From positions 248,001 through 312,000 of the forward strand of contig JAIPBD010000003.1 in NCBI GenBank assembly GCA_021739765.1: DNA of 64,000 bases, in the 5' to 3' direction. The notes under the pieces are model-generated. The model did no database searches and was not told the DNA's origin. It worked only from the letters and a program-made list of their open reading frames with translations. The position numbers were made by a program, and so were the translations under genes. Below, in pieces: positions 26,700-35,007 of the stretch. Every line of letters starts with the position of its first letter. Position 1 is the stretch's first letter. The stretch is from Melioribacteraceae bacterium. Its GTDB lineage: Bacteria > Bacteroidota > Ignavibacteria > Ignavibacteriales > Melioribacteraceae.

Positions 26700-27010
26700 G
26701 GCACTTATTCTCCTATACTTTTAATTGTGCTAAGCATAGCATTCGCAGCATACTTTTGGGATGTAAAGAAAATGGAAGGTATGAGAGACGAAAACAAATA
26801 ACTCAACACATGTAGTGAAAAAATAATTAACGATTAAGTTTACATTAGATTTGTATTTAAAACAAGAGAAATCGCAATTATTAAAGAAAATTGTAGTTGT
26901 ATTAAACCGGTAAATTATCTCCAAACCTTGCATCTTTACTGGAGTGAACTTACGCGAGGAAGGTTTTTTACAAAGTAAAAACCTATTTTGTTAGAAAAAA
27001 AATCGAGCCT
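26700..27010. other. 311-bp divergent intergenic region with a hairpin
   Basis: This region lies between the divergent RRM and META-lipoprotein genes and should hold both promoters. A TACTTTTG sequence at 26751-26758 on the plus strand fits the Bacteroidota -10 consensus TAnnTTTG, but no partner -33 is obvious. AGGTTTTTTAC/GTAAAAACCT (26961-26983) forms an AT-rich hairpin 27 bp upstream of the lipoprotein start. A 67-codon minus-strand frame here shows no protein-like features. Confidence 0.5.
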
Positions 27011-27742
27011 ATGAAAATCAACAAATCTTACCTGTTTAGAAGTTTGTTATTACTTGTTTGTACCGGATTGTTTTCATGCGCCTCAGTGAGAGATTACGAA
27101 CACATTTCTTCAACCAAACATATGACCGGATACTTTTCATATATGGCCGATTCCGGAATATTTATAGATTGCCAAAGTGGTGCACAATATCCTGTTGCTT
27201 CAGAGCAAGACTATCTCAACATGGAAAAAGAATATTTATCACTCAGAACAGAAACCAATCAAAAAATTCTCGTGGATATTCAAGCAAGGATTGGGAGAAG
27301 GTTGCCGATGGAAGGTAATGAAGATGTTGATTTTCTGATTGTTGATAGTTTAGGTCAATTTTACATAGATAAGAATTGTTCTGATTTTATATCAGTGGCA
27401 ACTTTAATAAACACATATTGGAAATTAGTTGAATTAGATGGAGACTCTATCGCGAAAAATTTTGACCGTGATGTTCATTTTATTGTGGAGAATGAAGGTA
27501 CAAAAATCCGCGGGTTCTCCGGTTGTAACAATTTTTTTGGGGAATTTGAGCTGAACGGAAATTCAATTTCAATAAGTCAGCCGGCAACTACTAAAAAATT
27601 ATGTGAAAATATTAGCGATTTTGAGGATCGATTTCTATTCGCATTAACTTCATCAACGCACTATGAAATTTGGGGAGAGACGCTCACTCTATTTAGCAAA
27701 AACACTATCATTGCAAAGTTTAAATCAATTTACTTTAATTAG
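27011..27742 (+). CDS. META-domain lipoprotein with NlpE-C-like domain
   Basis: A 243-residue protein. The lipoprotein signal ends in the lipobox LFSC (Cys23). Residues ~35-125 (TGYFSYMADSGIFIDCQSGA, PVASEQDY) resemble the NlpE C-terminal OB-like domain; residues ~133-240 are an HslJ-type META domain with TYWKLVELDGD and IRGFSGCNNFFGEFELNGN. Two-domain proteins of this type are periplasmic or outer-membrane lipoproteins linked to envelope stress or resistance to hydrophobic antibiotics in relatives; direct function is unknown. The esterase gene follows after 9 bp. Confidence 0.82.
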   Translation: MKINKSYLFRSLLLLVCTGLFSCASVRDYEHISSTKHMTGYFSYMADSGIFIDCQSGAQYPVASEQDYLNMEKEYLSLRTETNQKILVDIQARIGRRLPMEGNEDVDFLIVDSLGQFYIDKNCSDFISVATLINTYWKLVELDGDSIAKNFDRDVHFIVENEGTKIRGFSGCNNFFGEFELNGNSISISQPATTKKLCENISDFEDRFLFALTSSTHYEIWGETLTLFSKNTIIAKFKSIYFN

Positions 27743-27751
27743 GAATCTAAC

Positions 27752-28630
27752 ATGAAAAGAGCATTTATCGTTTTCGTACTTTTTGCAAGCGCGCTGTTTG
27801 CACAATCAAATCACGGAATTGTAAAAGAGGGACTAAAAATTAAAAGTGATATTCTGGGCAAGGAAGTTCGTTATACGGTTTATTTACCTTATGATTATAA
27901 CACTTCCGAAAGGTATTACCCGGTAGTTTATTTGCTTCACGGTTATTCGGATAATGACATGGGATGGCTTCAATTTGGGGAAGCTAACGCACTTGCGGAT
28001 GAAGCAATTCAGAAACGGGAAATTCCCCCAATGATATTAGTTATGCCCGATGCAGGAGTTTCTTGGTACATCAACAATCATGACGGAACCGTCCGTTATG
28101 AGGATTTTTTCGTTGAAGAATTCATTCCATTTGTAGAAGACAATTATCGAATTCGAAAGGAAAAAAGATACCGGGGAATAGCCGGTCTTTCGATGGGAGG
28201 TTACGGTACTTTGGTTCTAAGTTTAAAACATCCCGATTTATTCACTGCCTGCGCGGCATTTAGTTCTGCTGTTTATACCGAAGAAGATATTCTCGGGTTC
28301 GATCAAAGACGGTGGGATAATTTTGAAGCTGTTCTATTTGGTTCGGGTTTGAAAGGAGAGGAACGATTAACGGAACATCTTTTATCAAATAATATTATGA
28401 GCCTGCTTGAAGAATCCGACATGCAAAAACTTAAACGTGTTAAGTATTACATCGATTGTGGAGATGATGATTTTCTTACCAACGGGAACGCAGCTTTACA
28501 TATTAAAATGACGAAGATGGGAATACCGCATGAATATAGAGTGCGCGATGGAGCGCATAATTGGACTTACTGGCGAACCGGATTAATTGACGGACTAAAA
28601 TTTATCGGGCAAAATTTCCATCAATTTTAG
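27752..28630 (+). CDS. Secreted alpha/beta-hydrolase esterase (esterase D / CE1 type)
   Basis: A 292-residue protein with signal peptide MKRAFIVFVLFASALFAQ. It matches the putative esterase family (PF00756): YPVVYLLHGYSDNDMGW (oxyanion region), nucleophile GLSMGG (Ser147), an acidic residue in YIDCGDDDFL and the catalytic His in RDGAHNWTYW. Relatives hydrolyse feruloyl/acetyl esters, S-formylglutathione or siderophore esters; the substrate here cannot be fixed. Being exported, it probably acts on extracellular or envelope esters. Paired with the META lipoprotein. Confidence 0.88.
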   Translation: MKRAFIVFVLFASALFAQSNHGIVKEGLKIKSDILGKEVRYTVYLPYDYNTSERYYPVVYLLHGYSDNDMGWLQFGEANALADEAIQKREIPPMILVMPDAGVSWYINNHDGTVRYEDFFVEEFIPFVEDNYRIRKEKRYRGIAGLSMGGYGTLVLSLKHPDLFTACAAFSSAVYTEEDILGFDQRRWDNFEAVLFGSGLKGEERLTEHLLSNNIMSLLEESDMQKLKRVKYYIDCGDDDFLTNGNAALHIKMTKMGIPHEYRVRDGAHNWTYWRTGLIDGLKFIGQNFHQF

Positions 28631-28670
28631 CCGGGTGTGATGCCGATAGATTTTGGGAGATTCAATTAAA

Positions 28671-28709
28671 ATGAAAAATGAGACTTACATCACAATAATG
28701 AAATTATGA
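28671..28709 (+). CDS. Possible 12-codon leader peptide upstream of the PqqD-like gene
   Basis: An ATG with a GGGAG sequence ~10 nt upstream opens a 12-residue frame (MKNETYITIMKL) in the intergenic space before the PqqD-like gene. It could be a leader peptide, a tiny substrate peptide, or chance. Nothing but position and the ribosome-binding site supports it. Confidence 0.2.
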   Translation: MKNETYITIMKL

Positions 28710-28769
28710 TTAAACGATTGTGCGGGCTTCGAGGTCTATATTCCAAGTCAATCAAAAAGGGAGAGAGAA

Positions 28770-29006
28770 ATGGATAGGTTACAAAAATTGGCTGTTAACT
28801 CTGAAGGATTCGTTTTCGATCCTACCACCGGTGACAGTTTTACAGCAAACTCAACAGGACTATTTATCCTTAACAGATTAAGAGAGGGTAAATCGGCTGA
28901 TGAAATTGCAGAGGAGTTAAAAAAAGATTTCGAGAACGCGCCTGAAGAGGTAAGCAAAGATGTTTCCGATTTCGTGACACACCTTCATACCTATAATCTA
29001 ATGTAA
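28770..29006 (+). CDS. PqqD-like peptide-chaperone/RRE protein
   Basis: A 78-residue protein with a strong AGGGAGAG site. It follows the PqqD pattern: GFVFDPTTGDSFTANSTGLFIL then LREGKSADEIAEELKKDF and EEVSKDVSDFVTHLHTYNL, i.e. the three-stranded winged helix-turn-helix. In known systems this domain (the RiPP recognition element) binds the leader of a precursor peptide and hands it to modifying enzymes. No PQQ genes (pqqA, C, E) are nearby. It begins a tight operon with an ATP-grasp ligase (10-bp gap) and a PLP decarboxylase (1-bp gap), so it likely serves that enzyme pair. Confidence 0.8.
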   Translation: MDRLQKLAVNSEGFVFDPTTGDSFTANSTGLFILNRLREGKSADEIAEELKKDFENAPEEVSKDVSDFVTHLHTYNLM

Positions 29007-29016
29007 GGGGTAAATT

Positions 29017-30054
29017 ATGTACGAAATTAAAGTCGCAGTTTCCGGAATTAATGCTGTTGATAACCCCGGCCCCGGAGTTGGAGTTGCCCGCTCATTAAAA
29101 GAAGATAAAGAACTAAATGTAACGGTTTACGGATTAGCTTATGACGCAATGGAACCCGGTATATATATGGATTGGGTGATTGATAAGTCGTTCATTATGA
29201 GTTATCCTTCCGGCGGACGAGATGCCTTGCTTGAACGGCTCGGTTATATAAAAAACCGGCATGGCTTAGATATGATAATCCCTAACTTGGATTCCGAGCT
29301 TCCTATCTACACAAAATACGCGAATGAAATTGAAGAAATGGGAATCAAAGTGTACGTTCCTACCGAAAGCCAATACAAACTTCGCGGAAAAGATAAATTG
29401 GAAGAAGTCGCAAAAAATATGGATATCGATCTGCCAAAATCCAAAGTTGTTACATCAGCGCAGGAAGTTATGGAGGCTGTTGAAGATATCGGACTTCCGG
29501 TGATGGTTAAAGGAGCGTATTACAAAGCTGAAAAAGCGTATACTACTCAAGAAGCACTAAATCATTTTCACAAAATCGCCGCTGAATGGGGTTACCCGCT
29601 AATTATTCAGAAAGTTGTGAAAGGGGAAGAAATGAATATTGTTGGTGTCGGAGACGGTGAAGGCAATACTCTCGGAAAACTCGGTATCAAAAAATTGTGG
29701 GTAACCAGCCAGGGCAAAATATGGACAGGTGTAACAATAAAAAATGACGCGATGTTAAAAGCGGTTAACAAGTTTATTGAATTTTATAAATGGAAAGGTC
29801 CGTTTGAACTAGAATGTATGGTTGATAAAGGCAATGTTTATTTGATCGAAATTAATCCAAGGTTTCCCGCATGGTCATATTTCGCTACGGGATGTGGAAT
29901 TAATCTTCCGTCAAACCTTGTTCGAAAAGCGTTTGGCTTGAGCCTAAATATGAATAATGACTATGAAGCCGGAAAATTATTTGTGAGATATACTTATGAA
30001 ACAATTACCGACATGACGGCATTTCAAAATGTGATTTCAAAAGGAGAAAATTAA
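29017..30054 (+). CDS. ATP-grasp carboxylate-amine ligase
   Basis: 345 residues with an AAGGGG site. The N-terminal Rossmann-like part (EIKVAVSGINAVDNPGPGVG) precedes the ATP-grasp fold at ~120-310. KLRGKDK and PVMVKGAYYKAEKAY provide nucleotide-binding lysines, IIQKVVKGEEMNIVGVGDG is the hinge strand, and ELECMVDKGNVYLIEINPRFPAW carries the Mg-binding E and E-x-N. It resembles CarB-like ligases that join a carboxylate to an amine via an acyl-phosphate. Partners suggest the substrates: the neighbouring decarboxylase product and/or a peptide held by the PqqD-like protein. The reaction is inferred, not shown. Confidence 0.85.
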   Translation: MYEIKVAVSGINAVDNPGPGVGVARSLKEDKELNVTVYGLAYDAMEPGIYMDWVIDKSFIMSYPSGGRDALLERLGYIKNRHGLDMIIPNLDSELPIYTKYANEIEEMGIKVYVPTESQYKLRGKDKLEEVAKNMDIDLPKSKVVTSAQEVMEAVEDIGLPVMVKGAYYKAEKAYTTQEALNHFHKIAAEWGYPLIIQKVVKGEEMNIVGVGDGEGNTLGKLGIKKLWVTSQGKIWTGVTIKNDAMLKAVNKFIEFYKWKGPFELECMVDKGNVYLIEINPRFPAWSYFATGCGINLPSNLVRKAFGLSLNMNNDYEAGKLFVRYTYETITDMTAFQNVISKGEN

Positions 30055-30055
30055 A

Positions 30056-31411
30056 ATGATAAAGAAATATGAAAAACCCGTCATGCTGAAAATCGAAACG
30101 GGTATGATGAATAAATTTGGGAGCAGCCCATATTATACCAGAAAAGTAAGAACTGAAATTGATGGCGTGAAAATAGATGATTTAGTGAACGAACACGGAT
30201 CACCGCTCTTCGTCTTCTCAGAATCAACATTGCGTCAACGCTACAAACAGCTTTACAATGTTTTCTCAACCAGATATCCCAACATTGCGTTTGGCTGGTC
30301 ATATAAAACAAATTATTTGCCCGCAATTTGCAATATCCTTCATCAAGAAGGAGCAATTGCAGAAGTAGTTTCCGAGATGGAATATGACAAAGCAAGACTT
30401 GCCGGAATACCCGGAGATAAAATTATTTTTAACGGACCATATAAATCAATCTCCGCTTTGGAAAAAGCAGTAAGCGAAGGTGCGCTTGTAAATATTGATC
30501 ATTTTGACGAGATATACGATTTGGAAAAAGTTGCTAAAAACTTAGATAGAAAAATCAAAGTCGGAATGCGCTTAAACATGGATACGGGAATTTATCCGCA
30601 ATGGACGAGATTTGGATTTAACCTTGAATCCGGGCAAGCAATGGATGCGGTTAAACGAATTGTAAATGGAGGCAAATTAATTCTTAACGGGCTTCACTGT
30701 CACGTCGGTACATTTATTCTTGATCCGAACGCGTACGCGTTAGAAGTTGAAAAAATGACCGGTTTAATGTACGATCTCGAATCGAAGTTCAATATCAAAC
30801 TTGAATATTTGGATATCGGCGGTGGATTTCCATCAAAAAGTAAGTTGAAAGGGACTTATCAATCTCCCGATACTTTGATTCCTTCAATTGATGAATATGC
30901 CGAAGCGATTTCTACAGCGCTTTACAGGAACTTAAAAGGCGGTCACATGCCTCAGGTTTATCTCGAAACCGGAAGAGGAATAATTGATGAAGCCGGTTTT
31001 TTAATCACTTCGATTGTTACTTCTAAACGTTTACCGGATGGAAGAAAAGCGTACGTTGCGGATGCGGGTATTAATCTTTTGTATACGGCATTTTGGTATA
31101 AATACACAATCGAAACAGATCGAGAATTGCAAGGAACGAACGAACCCTCAATGATTAATGGTCCTCTTTGTATGAATATCGATGTAATCGAAGAAGGAAC
31201 TTTACTTCCTCCGATGGAGAAGGGAGTTCGGTTAATACTTTCTCCAGTTGGTGCTTATAATGTCACACAGTGGATGCAGTTTATCGAATACCGTCCTGCC
31301 GTTGTTTTAATCGGTCCGAACAAAACAGTTGATTTGATTCGAGAAAGGGAAGACCTATCCGATATAATCAGACGGGAAAAGGTTCCGGAAAGATTAAAAA
31401 TCAAAGCGTAG
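30056..31411 (+). CDS. Fold-III PLP decarboxylase (DapDC/ODC-like) with leader-like N-terminus
   Basis: A 451-residue alanine-racemase-fold decarboxylase. PLP lysine K84 is in FGWSYKTNYLPA; HCHVGT, YLDIGGGFPS and ETGRGII bind the phosphate and substrate; GPLCMNIDVI supplies the C-terminal Cys-Asp of the dimer active site. Family members decarboxylate diaminopimelate, ornithine, arginine or carboxyspermidine; the substrate here is not the obvious DapDC one given the context. The first ~30 residues (YEKPVMLKIETGMMNKFG) are an extension upstream of the domain and look like a RiPP precursor leader. It has its own AAGGAG site one base after the ATP-grasp stop. Confidence 0.85.
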   Translation: MIKKYEKPVMLKIETGMMNKFGSSPYYTRKVRTEIDGVKIDDLVNEHGSPLFVFSESTLRQRYKQLYNVFSTRYPNIAFGWSYKTNYLPAICNILHQEGAIAEVVSEMEYDKARLAGIPGDKIIFNGPYKSISALEKAVSEGALVNIDHFDEIYDLEKVAKNLDRKIKVGMRLNMDTGIYPQWTRFGFNLESGQAMDAVKRIVNGGKLILNGLHCHVGTFILDPNAYALEVEKMTGLMYDLESKFNIKLEYLDIGGGFPSKSKLKGTYQSPDTLIPSIDEYAEAISTALYRNLKGGHMPQVYLETGRGIIDEAGFLITSIVTSKRLPDGRKAYVADAGINLLYTAFWYKYTIETDRELQGTNEPSMINGPLCMNIDVIEEGTLLPPMEKGVRLILSPVGAYNVTQWMQFIEYRPAVVLIGPNKTVDLIREREDLSDIIRREKVPERLKIKA

Positions 31412-31418
31412 CCGGTTG

Positions 31419-33491
31419 ATGAAACATCTAAATGCAATCCTTTATAGTTATTCGGAAATATTATTTATAAGAAGCCGGTGGTCCGGCTTCTTATTATTTC
31501 TGATTACTTTGCTAAATCCATATGTGTCTTTGGGCGGAATTGTTTCGGTTTTGTCGGCATATACTTTTGCACGATTAATAAACATGGACAATGAATTTCT
31601 CAAAGAGGGGTTCTACACTTACAATCCATTGCTTACGGGATTATCAGTTGGTTATCTGTTCAGTTTTACACCTTTAACGATTCTGTTTATGGTTATAACC
31701 GGGATTCTAACATTCGTTACCACAATATTTCTATCAAGCATTTTCTCATATTATTTAAAACTTCCCGTTCTGAGTATGCCGTTTGTGATTATCTCTTCCC
31801 TCGCATATATGGCGTCCACGCAATATTCAAATCTCTTCGTAACGGGATTGTATAATCACACCTATTGGGATATACAATTAACTTTCGGTTTTTGGATTGA
31901 CGGATATTTCAAATCCATCGGCGCGATATTTTTTATGCCGAATGTTGTTACGGGAATTATAATTGCCTCTATAGTTTTGGCTCTTTCTCGTATTCACTTT
32001 CTCCTTTCCATTCTGGGCTATTATATAGGCACCTTAGTGATTGCGCTGATGGTGGGATCGTTCGAGCAATCCTTTTCCGATATAAATCATTTCAATTTTA
32101 TATTAATTTCGATGGTCGTCGGAGGAATTTTTCTCGTCCCATCACCCAAAAGTTATTTGATCGCAATTATCGCGGTCTGCACTTCAACGGTTTTACTGGA
32201 TGCTGTTTTGGTTTTTTGGTCGAATTATGGAATCCCGGCTTTTACATTGCCGTTTAATATAATCTCACTCTCGTTTATCTATGTTTTGGGAGTCGTCAAA
32301 TTCCCGCAAATGGCATATTTAATAAAAGATACACCAGAAGAAACGATCGACTTATACCTCTCCAACAAAGACCGTTACAGAGGATCTTGGATTACAATAA
32401 TGCTTCCATTTGCCGGGAAATGGACTGTCTATCAAGGATTTAACGGGAAATGGACTCATCAAGGCGGATGGCGATATGCTTACGATTTTATAATCACAGA
32501 TGAAGATGGTAAAAGTTTTAAAAATGAAGGAAATCTCGCAACCGATTATTACTGCTTTAAGAAACCGGTTCTGTCTCCCATTAGAGGAAGAGTGGTTAAA
32601 GTTGTAAATAATCTGCCTGATGTTGAAATAGGAACTGTTGATAAGGTGAATAATTGGGGCAATTTGATAATAATTAAAGATGAAAGAAATTTTTATGTTG
32701 AAATTTCTCATTTAGCCGAAGATTCGATAAAGTTGGAAGAAGGCGCGTGGGTCGAACGTGGCACAATGTTGGGGCTTTGCGGCAATTCGGGGTATTCGCC
32801 TCAACCACACATCCATATACAAGTTCAAGAAGTTGAGTCAATTGGCGCTTACACAATTCCATTCAGTTTTGTAAACTTTATGGAATCGGGAGTTTATCAT
32901 TCCAACGACTTGCCCGAATTGGACGCAATCGTTGAACCGTTGCATGTTGATTTGAAGTACGATTCCAAAACATCATTTGTTCTTGATGATGTTTTTGAAT
33001 ATAAAATCATTAAAAATGAAACTGAAATTGACAGATTGAATCTAACTGTAAAAATGGCTCTGGATGGAACCTTTTATCTCGATTCGGGAAAAGGAAAATT
33101 ATATTTCGGAAAACATGAAGGCACTTTTTATTTTTACAGTTCGGAAGGAAACGATAAATATTTGAATGCGATATTTCAATCGCTCCCAAGGTTTCCATTA
33201 ACATACCGGGAAAATCTAACCTGGAGCGATACAATTCCTGTCGGACGTGTTTTGAAAGCCGTGCCCAAAGCGATTGTTCAGTTTTTAATTTCATTCGTTC
33301 ATAACGCATTTAAAATAAATGTAAACTTAAAGTTTAGTTCGCCTACTAAAATTACAAGCAAAATCAGCTCGAAAGTACTAAAGGTAAATCGTACGGCAGA
33401 GCTTGAATTTTCGGATCAAGTCGGATTTAAAAGTATAAAAGTGGAAGATATAGAATTAAGGAGAATCGAAAGTGCGTCGAATACTGATTAG
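31419..33491 (+). CDS. Urea transporter / M23 (LytM) peptidase fusion
   Basis: ~690 residues; the ATG at 31419 is preferred over an in-frame TTG just before it. Residues ~1-305 are a urea-transporter domain with about ten membrane helices and the motif TYNPLLTGLSVGY. Residues ~325-475 are an M23/LytM metallopeptidase domain whose zinc ligands are intact: H347-x8-D356 (THQGGWRYAYDF) and HIHIQV (H464, H466), with SHLAEDS between. Residues ~490-690 are an unassigned beta-rich tail. The peptidase should face the periplasm and could trim peptidoglycan or a peptide, while the channel passes a small urea-like solute. It follows the decarboxylase by 7 bp. Confidence 0.88.
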   Translation: MKHLNAILYSYSEILFIRSRWSGFLLFLITLLNPYVSLGGIVSVLSAYTFARLINMDNEFLKEGFYTYNPLLTGLSVGYLFSFTPLTILFMVITGILTFVTTIFLSSIFSYYLKLPVLSMPFVIISSLAYMASTQYSNLFVTGLYNHTYWDIQLTFGFWIDGYFKSIGAIFFMPNVVTGIIIASIVLALSRIHFLLSILGYYIGTLVIALMVGSFEQSFSDINHFNFILISMVVGGIFLVPSPKSYLIAIIAVCTSTVLLDAVLVFWSNYGIPAFTLPFNIISLSFIYVLGVVKFPQMAYLIKDTPEETIDLYLSNKDRYRGSWITIMLPFAGKWTVYQGFNGKWTHQGGWRYAYDFIITDEDGKSFKNEGNLATDYYCFKKPVLSPIRGRVVKVVNNLPDVEIGTVDKVNNWGNLIIIKDERNFYVEISHLAEDSIKLEEGAWVERGTMLGLCGNSGYSPQPHIHIQVQEVESIGAYTIPFSFVNFMESGVYHSNDLPELDAIVEPLHVDLKYDSKTSFVLDDVFEYKIIKNETEIDRLNLTVKMALDGTFYLDSGKGKLYFGKHEGTFYFYSSEGNDKYLNAIFQSLPRFPLTYRENLTWSDTIPVGRVLKAVPKAIVQFLISFVHNAFKINVNLKFSSPTKITSKISSKVLKVNRTAELEFSDQVGFKSIKVEDIELRRIESASNTD

Positions 33492-34329
33492 TTTAATGCT
33501 TCTTTCCGGATTAGTTTTTTCACAATCGGAAATTTTAGTAATGCCTTATTATATGCCGATTCAGTATCATGATTCAGATTACCGAAAAGGAAGCTATTTA
33601 TTGGGAATATATTCCTCGCTTGAGTTAGATCTTGATAACTCTTTAGAGATTGAACTTGATTACACCAAATTGAGCTTTATCAATAATGTTTCCTTAAAAC
33701 AAAAGGATGTTACAATAGCTTTTAACAATTTATCGATTCCCGATTGGAAATTTAGGGCCGGATTGCATTATATAATCTCGGATGATAGTTTTACCGATAA
33801 AGGGTTTACGGTTTTCGGTGGAGTTGGAACTTATCGTTTTAATTCATGGGATGCTTTTGTAAGTGTTTATTACTCAGATTACAAAAACTATCAACCCGGA
33901 ATAAACGTTTTTCAAGTTTCACCAAAGTTTGGATATACTTTTAAATTATCAAGAAATAAGGGAATTTACGCCTCGGTCACCGGTCATTTGATAAATCTTT
34001 CAGAAGAATTAAACTTGGGAGGGAAGAAATATAATTCGGGAGAAATTAACGCGACTTATTTTGAAGATATGATTTCACTCAATGTTTTTTTCTGGTTTGG
34101 CGAACAGGTTTTTGCGGCAAAAAAAGATGGATTTTTACTTTATAACGTAAATGAAGTTTATAAAGGTGGATACGGCCTATCAGCACAATACGAATTGACT
34201 TCATCTTCTTTTATTAAGCTAACTTACGAAATTGATAATTACGACGAGATTTATGATTTTGGCGGTTTCAATATTCAAAACAGCGCAAAATCTTCAAGGG
34301 CAATTTTAGCTTTAGGAATAACTTTTTAA
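33472..34329 (+). CDS. Putative outer-membrane beta-barrel protein
   Basis: A 285-residue protein starting at GTG 33472 with AAGGAG 8 nt upstream, overlapping the transporter-peptidase gene by 20 bp. Signal peptide 1-18 (ISLMLLSGLVFS-QS). The rest alternates hydrophobic and polar residues in about twelve strands rich in Tyr/Phe/Asn, ending in Phe (LALGITF), the terminal aromatic typical of outer-membrane barrels. No family recognised. The position suggests an outer-membrane pore for the substrate of the neighbouring system. Confidence 0.72.
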   Translation: MRRILISLMLLSGLVFSQSEILVMPYYMPIQYHDSDYRKGSYLLGIYSSLELDLDNSLEIELDYTKLSFINNVSLKQKDVTIAFNNLSIPDWKFRAGLHYIISDDSFTDKGFTVFGGVGTYRFNSWDAFVSVYYSDYKNYQPGINVFQVSPKFGYTFKLSRNKGIYASVTGHLINLSEELNLGGKKYNSGEINATYFEDMISLNVFFWFGEQVFAAKKDGFLLYNVNEVYKGGYGLSAQYELTSSSFIKLTYEIDNYDEIYDFGGFNIQNSAKSSRAILALGITF

Positions 34330-34366
34330 TTTATTTTTCAGTTGGATCAACTTTCGGGGAGTCGGG

Positions 34367-34981
34367 ATGAACAAATTATTTTGTTTGCTTTTTTTTCTAT
34401 TTACAATTTCAGTAAGCGCTTTAACGCCGGAAGAAATAAAAGAGGCTTATCACCGTTCTTACACATACGAGAAAATAGAAGATTATGAAAACGCCATCCG
34501 TGCGATAATGCCGGTTTACGACGAGTATTCATCAGCCTACACAGTAAATTTACGACTCGGTTGGCTCTATTATTTATTGGGGAAATACTCAAATTCACTC
34601 GATCATTATCAAAAAGCGATGAAGGCAAATCAGTATTCGCTTGAAGCTAAAAACAGCTCCATTCTTCCATTGCTCGCTCAGAATAAATATTCTGAGGCTG
34701 AAACAATGGCTTATCAAATTGTCTCGGTCGATTATTATAATTATTACGGGAATCTTCGTTTATCATACGTTCTACGAATGCAGAAAAAAAACGAACTTGC
34801 CTCTCAAGTTGTAAATAAGATGCTTGCGGTTTATCCAAGCGATGTTTCATTCCTTACCGAACTCGCATATTTAAAACACGCGCAAAATGATAAAGAAACC
34901 GCGGCGTCATTATTCTGGGATATTTTAATTCTTGATCCTGAAAACAACGATGCAAAATCCTATTTACAAGTTGATGAATAG
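34367..34981 (+). CDS. Periplasmic TPR protein
   Basis: A 204-residue protein with signal peptide (MNKLFCLLFFLFTISVSA) and a GGGGAG site. About four TPR-like helix pairs follow, e.g. RLGWLYYLLGKYSNSLDHYQKA, PLLAQNKYSEAETMAYQI and LAYLKHAQNDKETAASLFWD. TPR proteins scaffold complexes; with the preceding barrel and transporter-peptidase it may assemble an envelope machine. Binding partners unknown. Confidence 0.82.
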   Translation: MNKLFCLLFFLFTISVSALTPEEIKEAYHRSYTYEKIEDYENAIRAIMPVYDEYSSAYTVNLRLGWLYYLLGKYSNSLDHYQKAMKANQYSLEAKNSSILPLLAQNKYSEAETMAYQIVSVDYYNYYGNLRLSYVLRMQKKNELASQVVNKMLAVYPSDVSFLTELAYLKHAQNDKETAASLFWDILILDPENNDAKSYLQVDE

Positions 34982-35007
34982 AAGATTGGAAAGGCGTTGA
35001 AACCAAT

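Noticed and set aside
26730-26933. 67-codon minus-strand frame upstream of the RRM gene
   Set aside because: No ribosome site and low-complexity composition; it fills the divergent promoter region.
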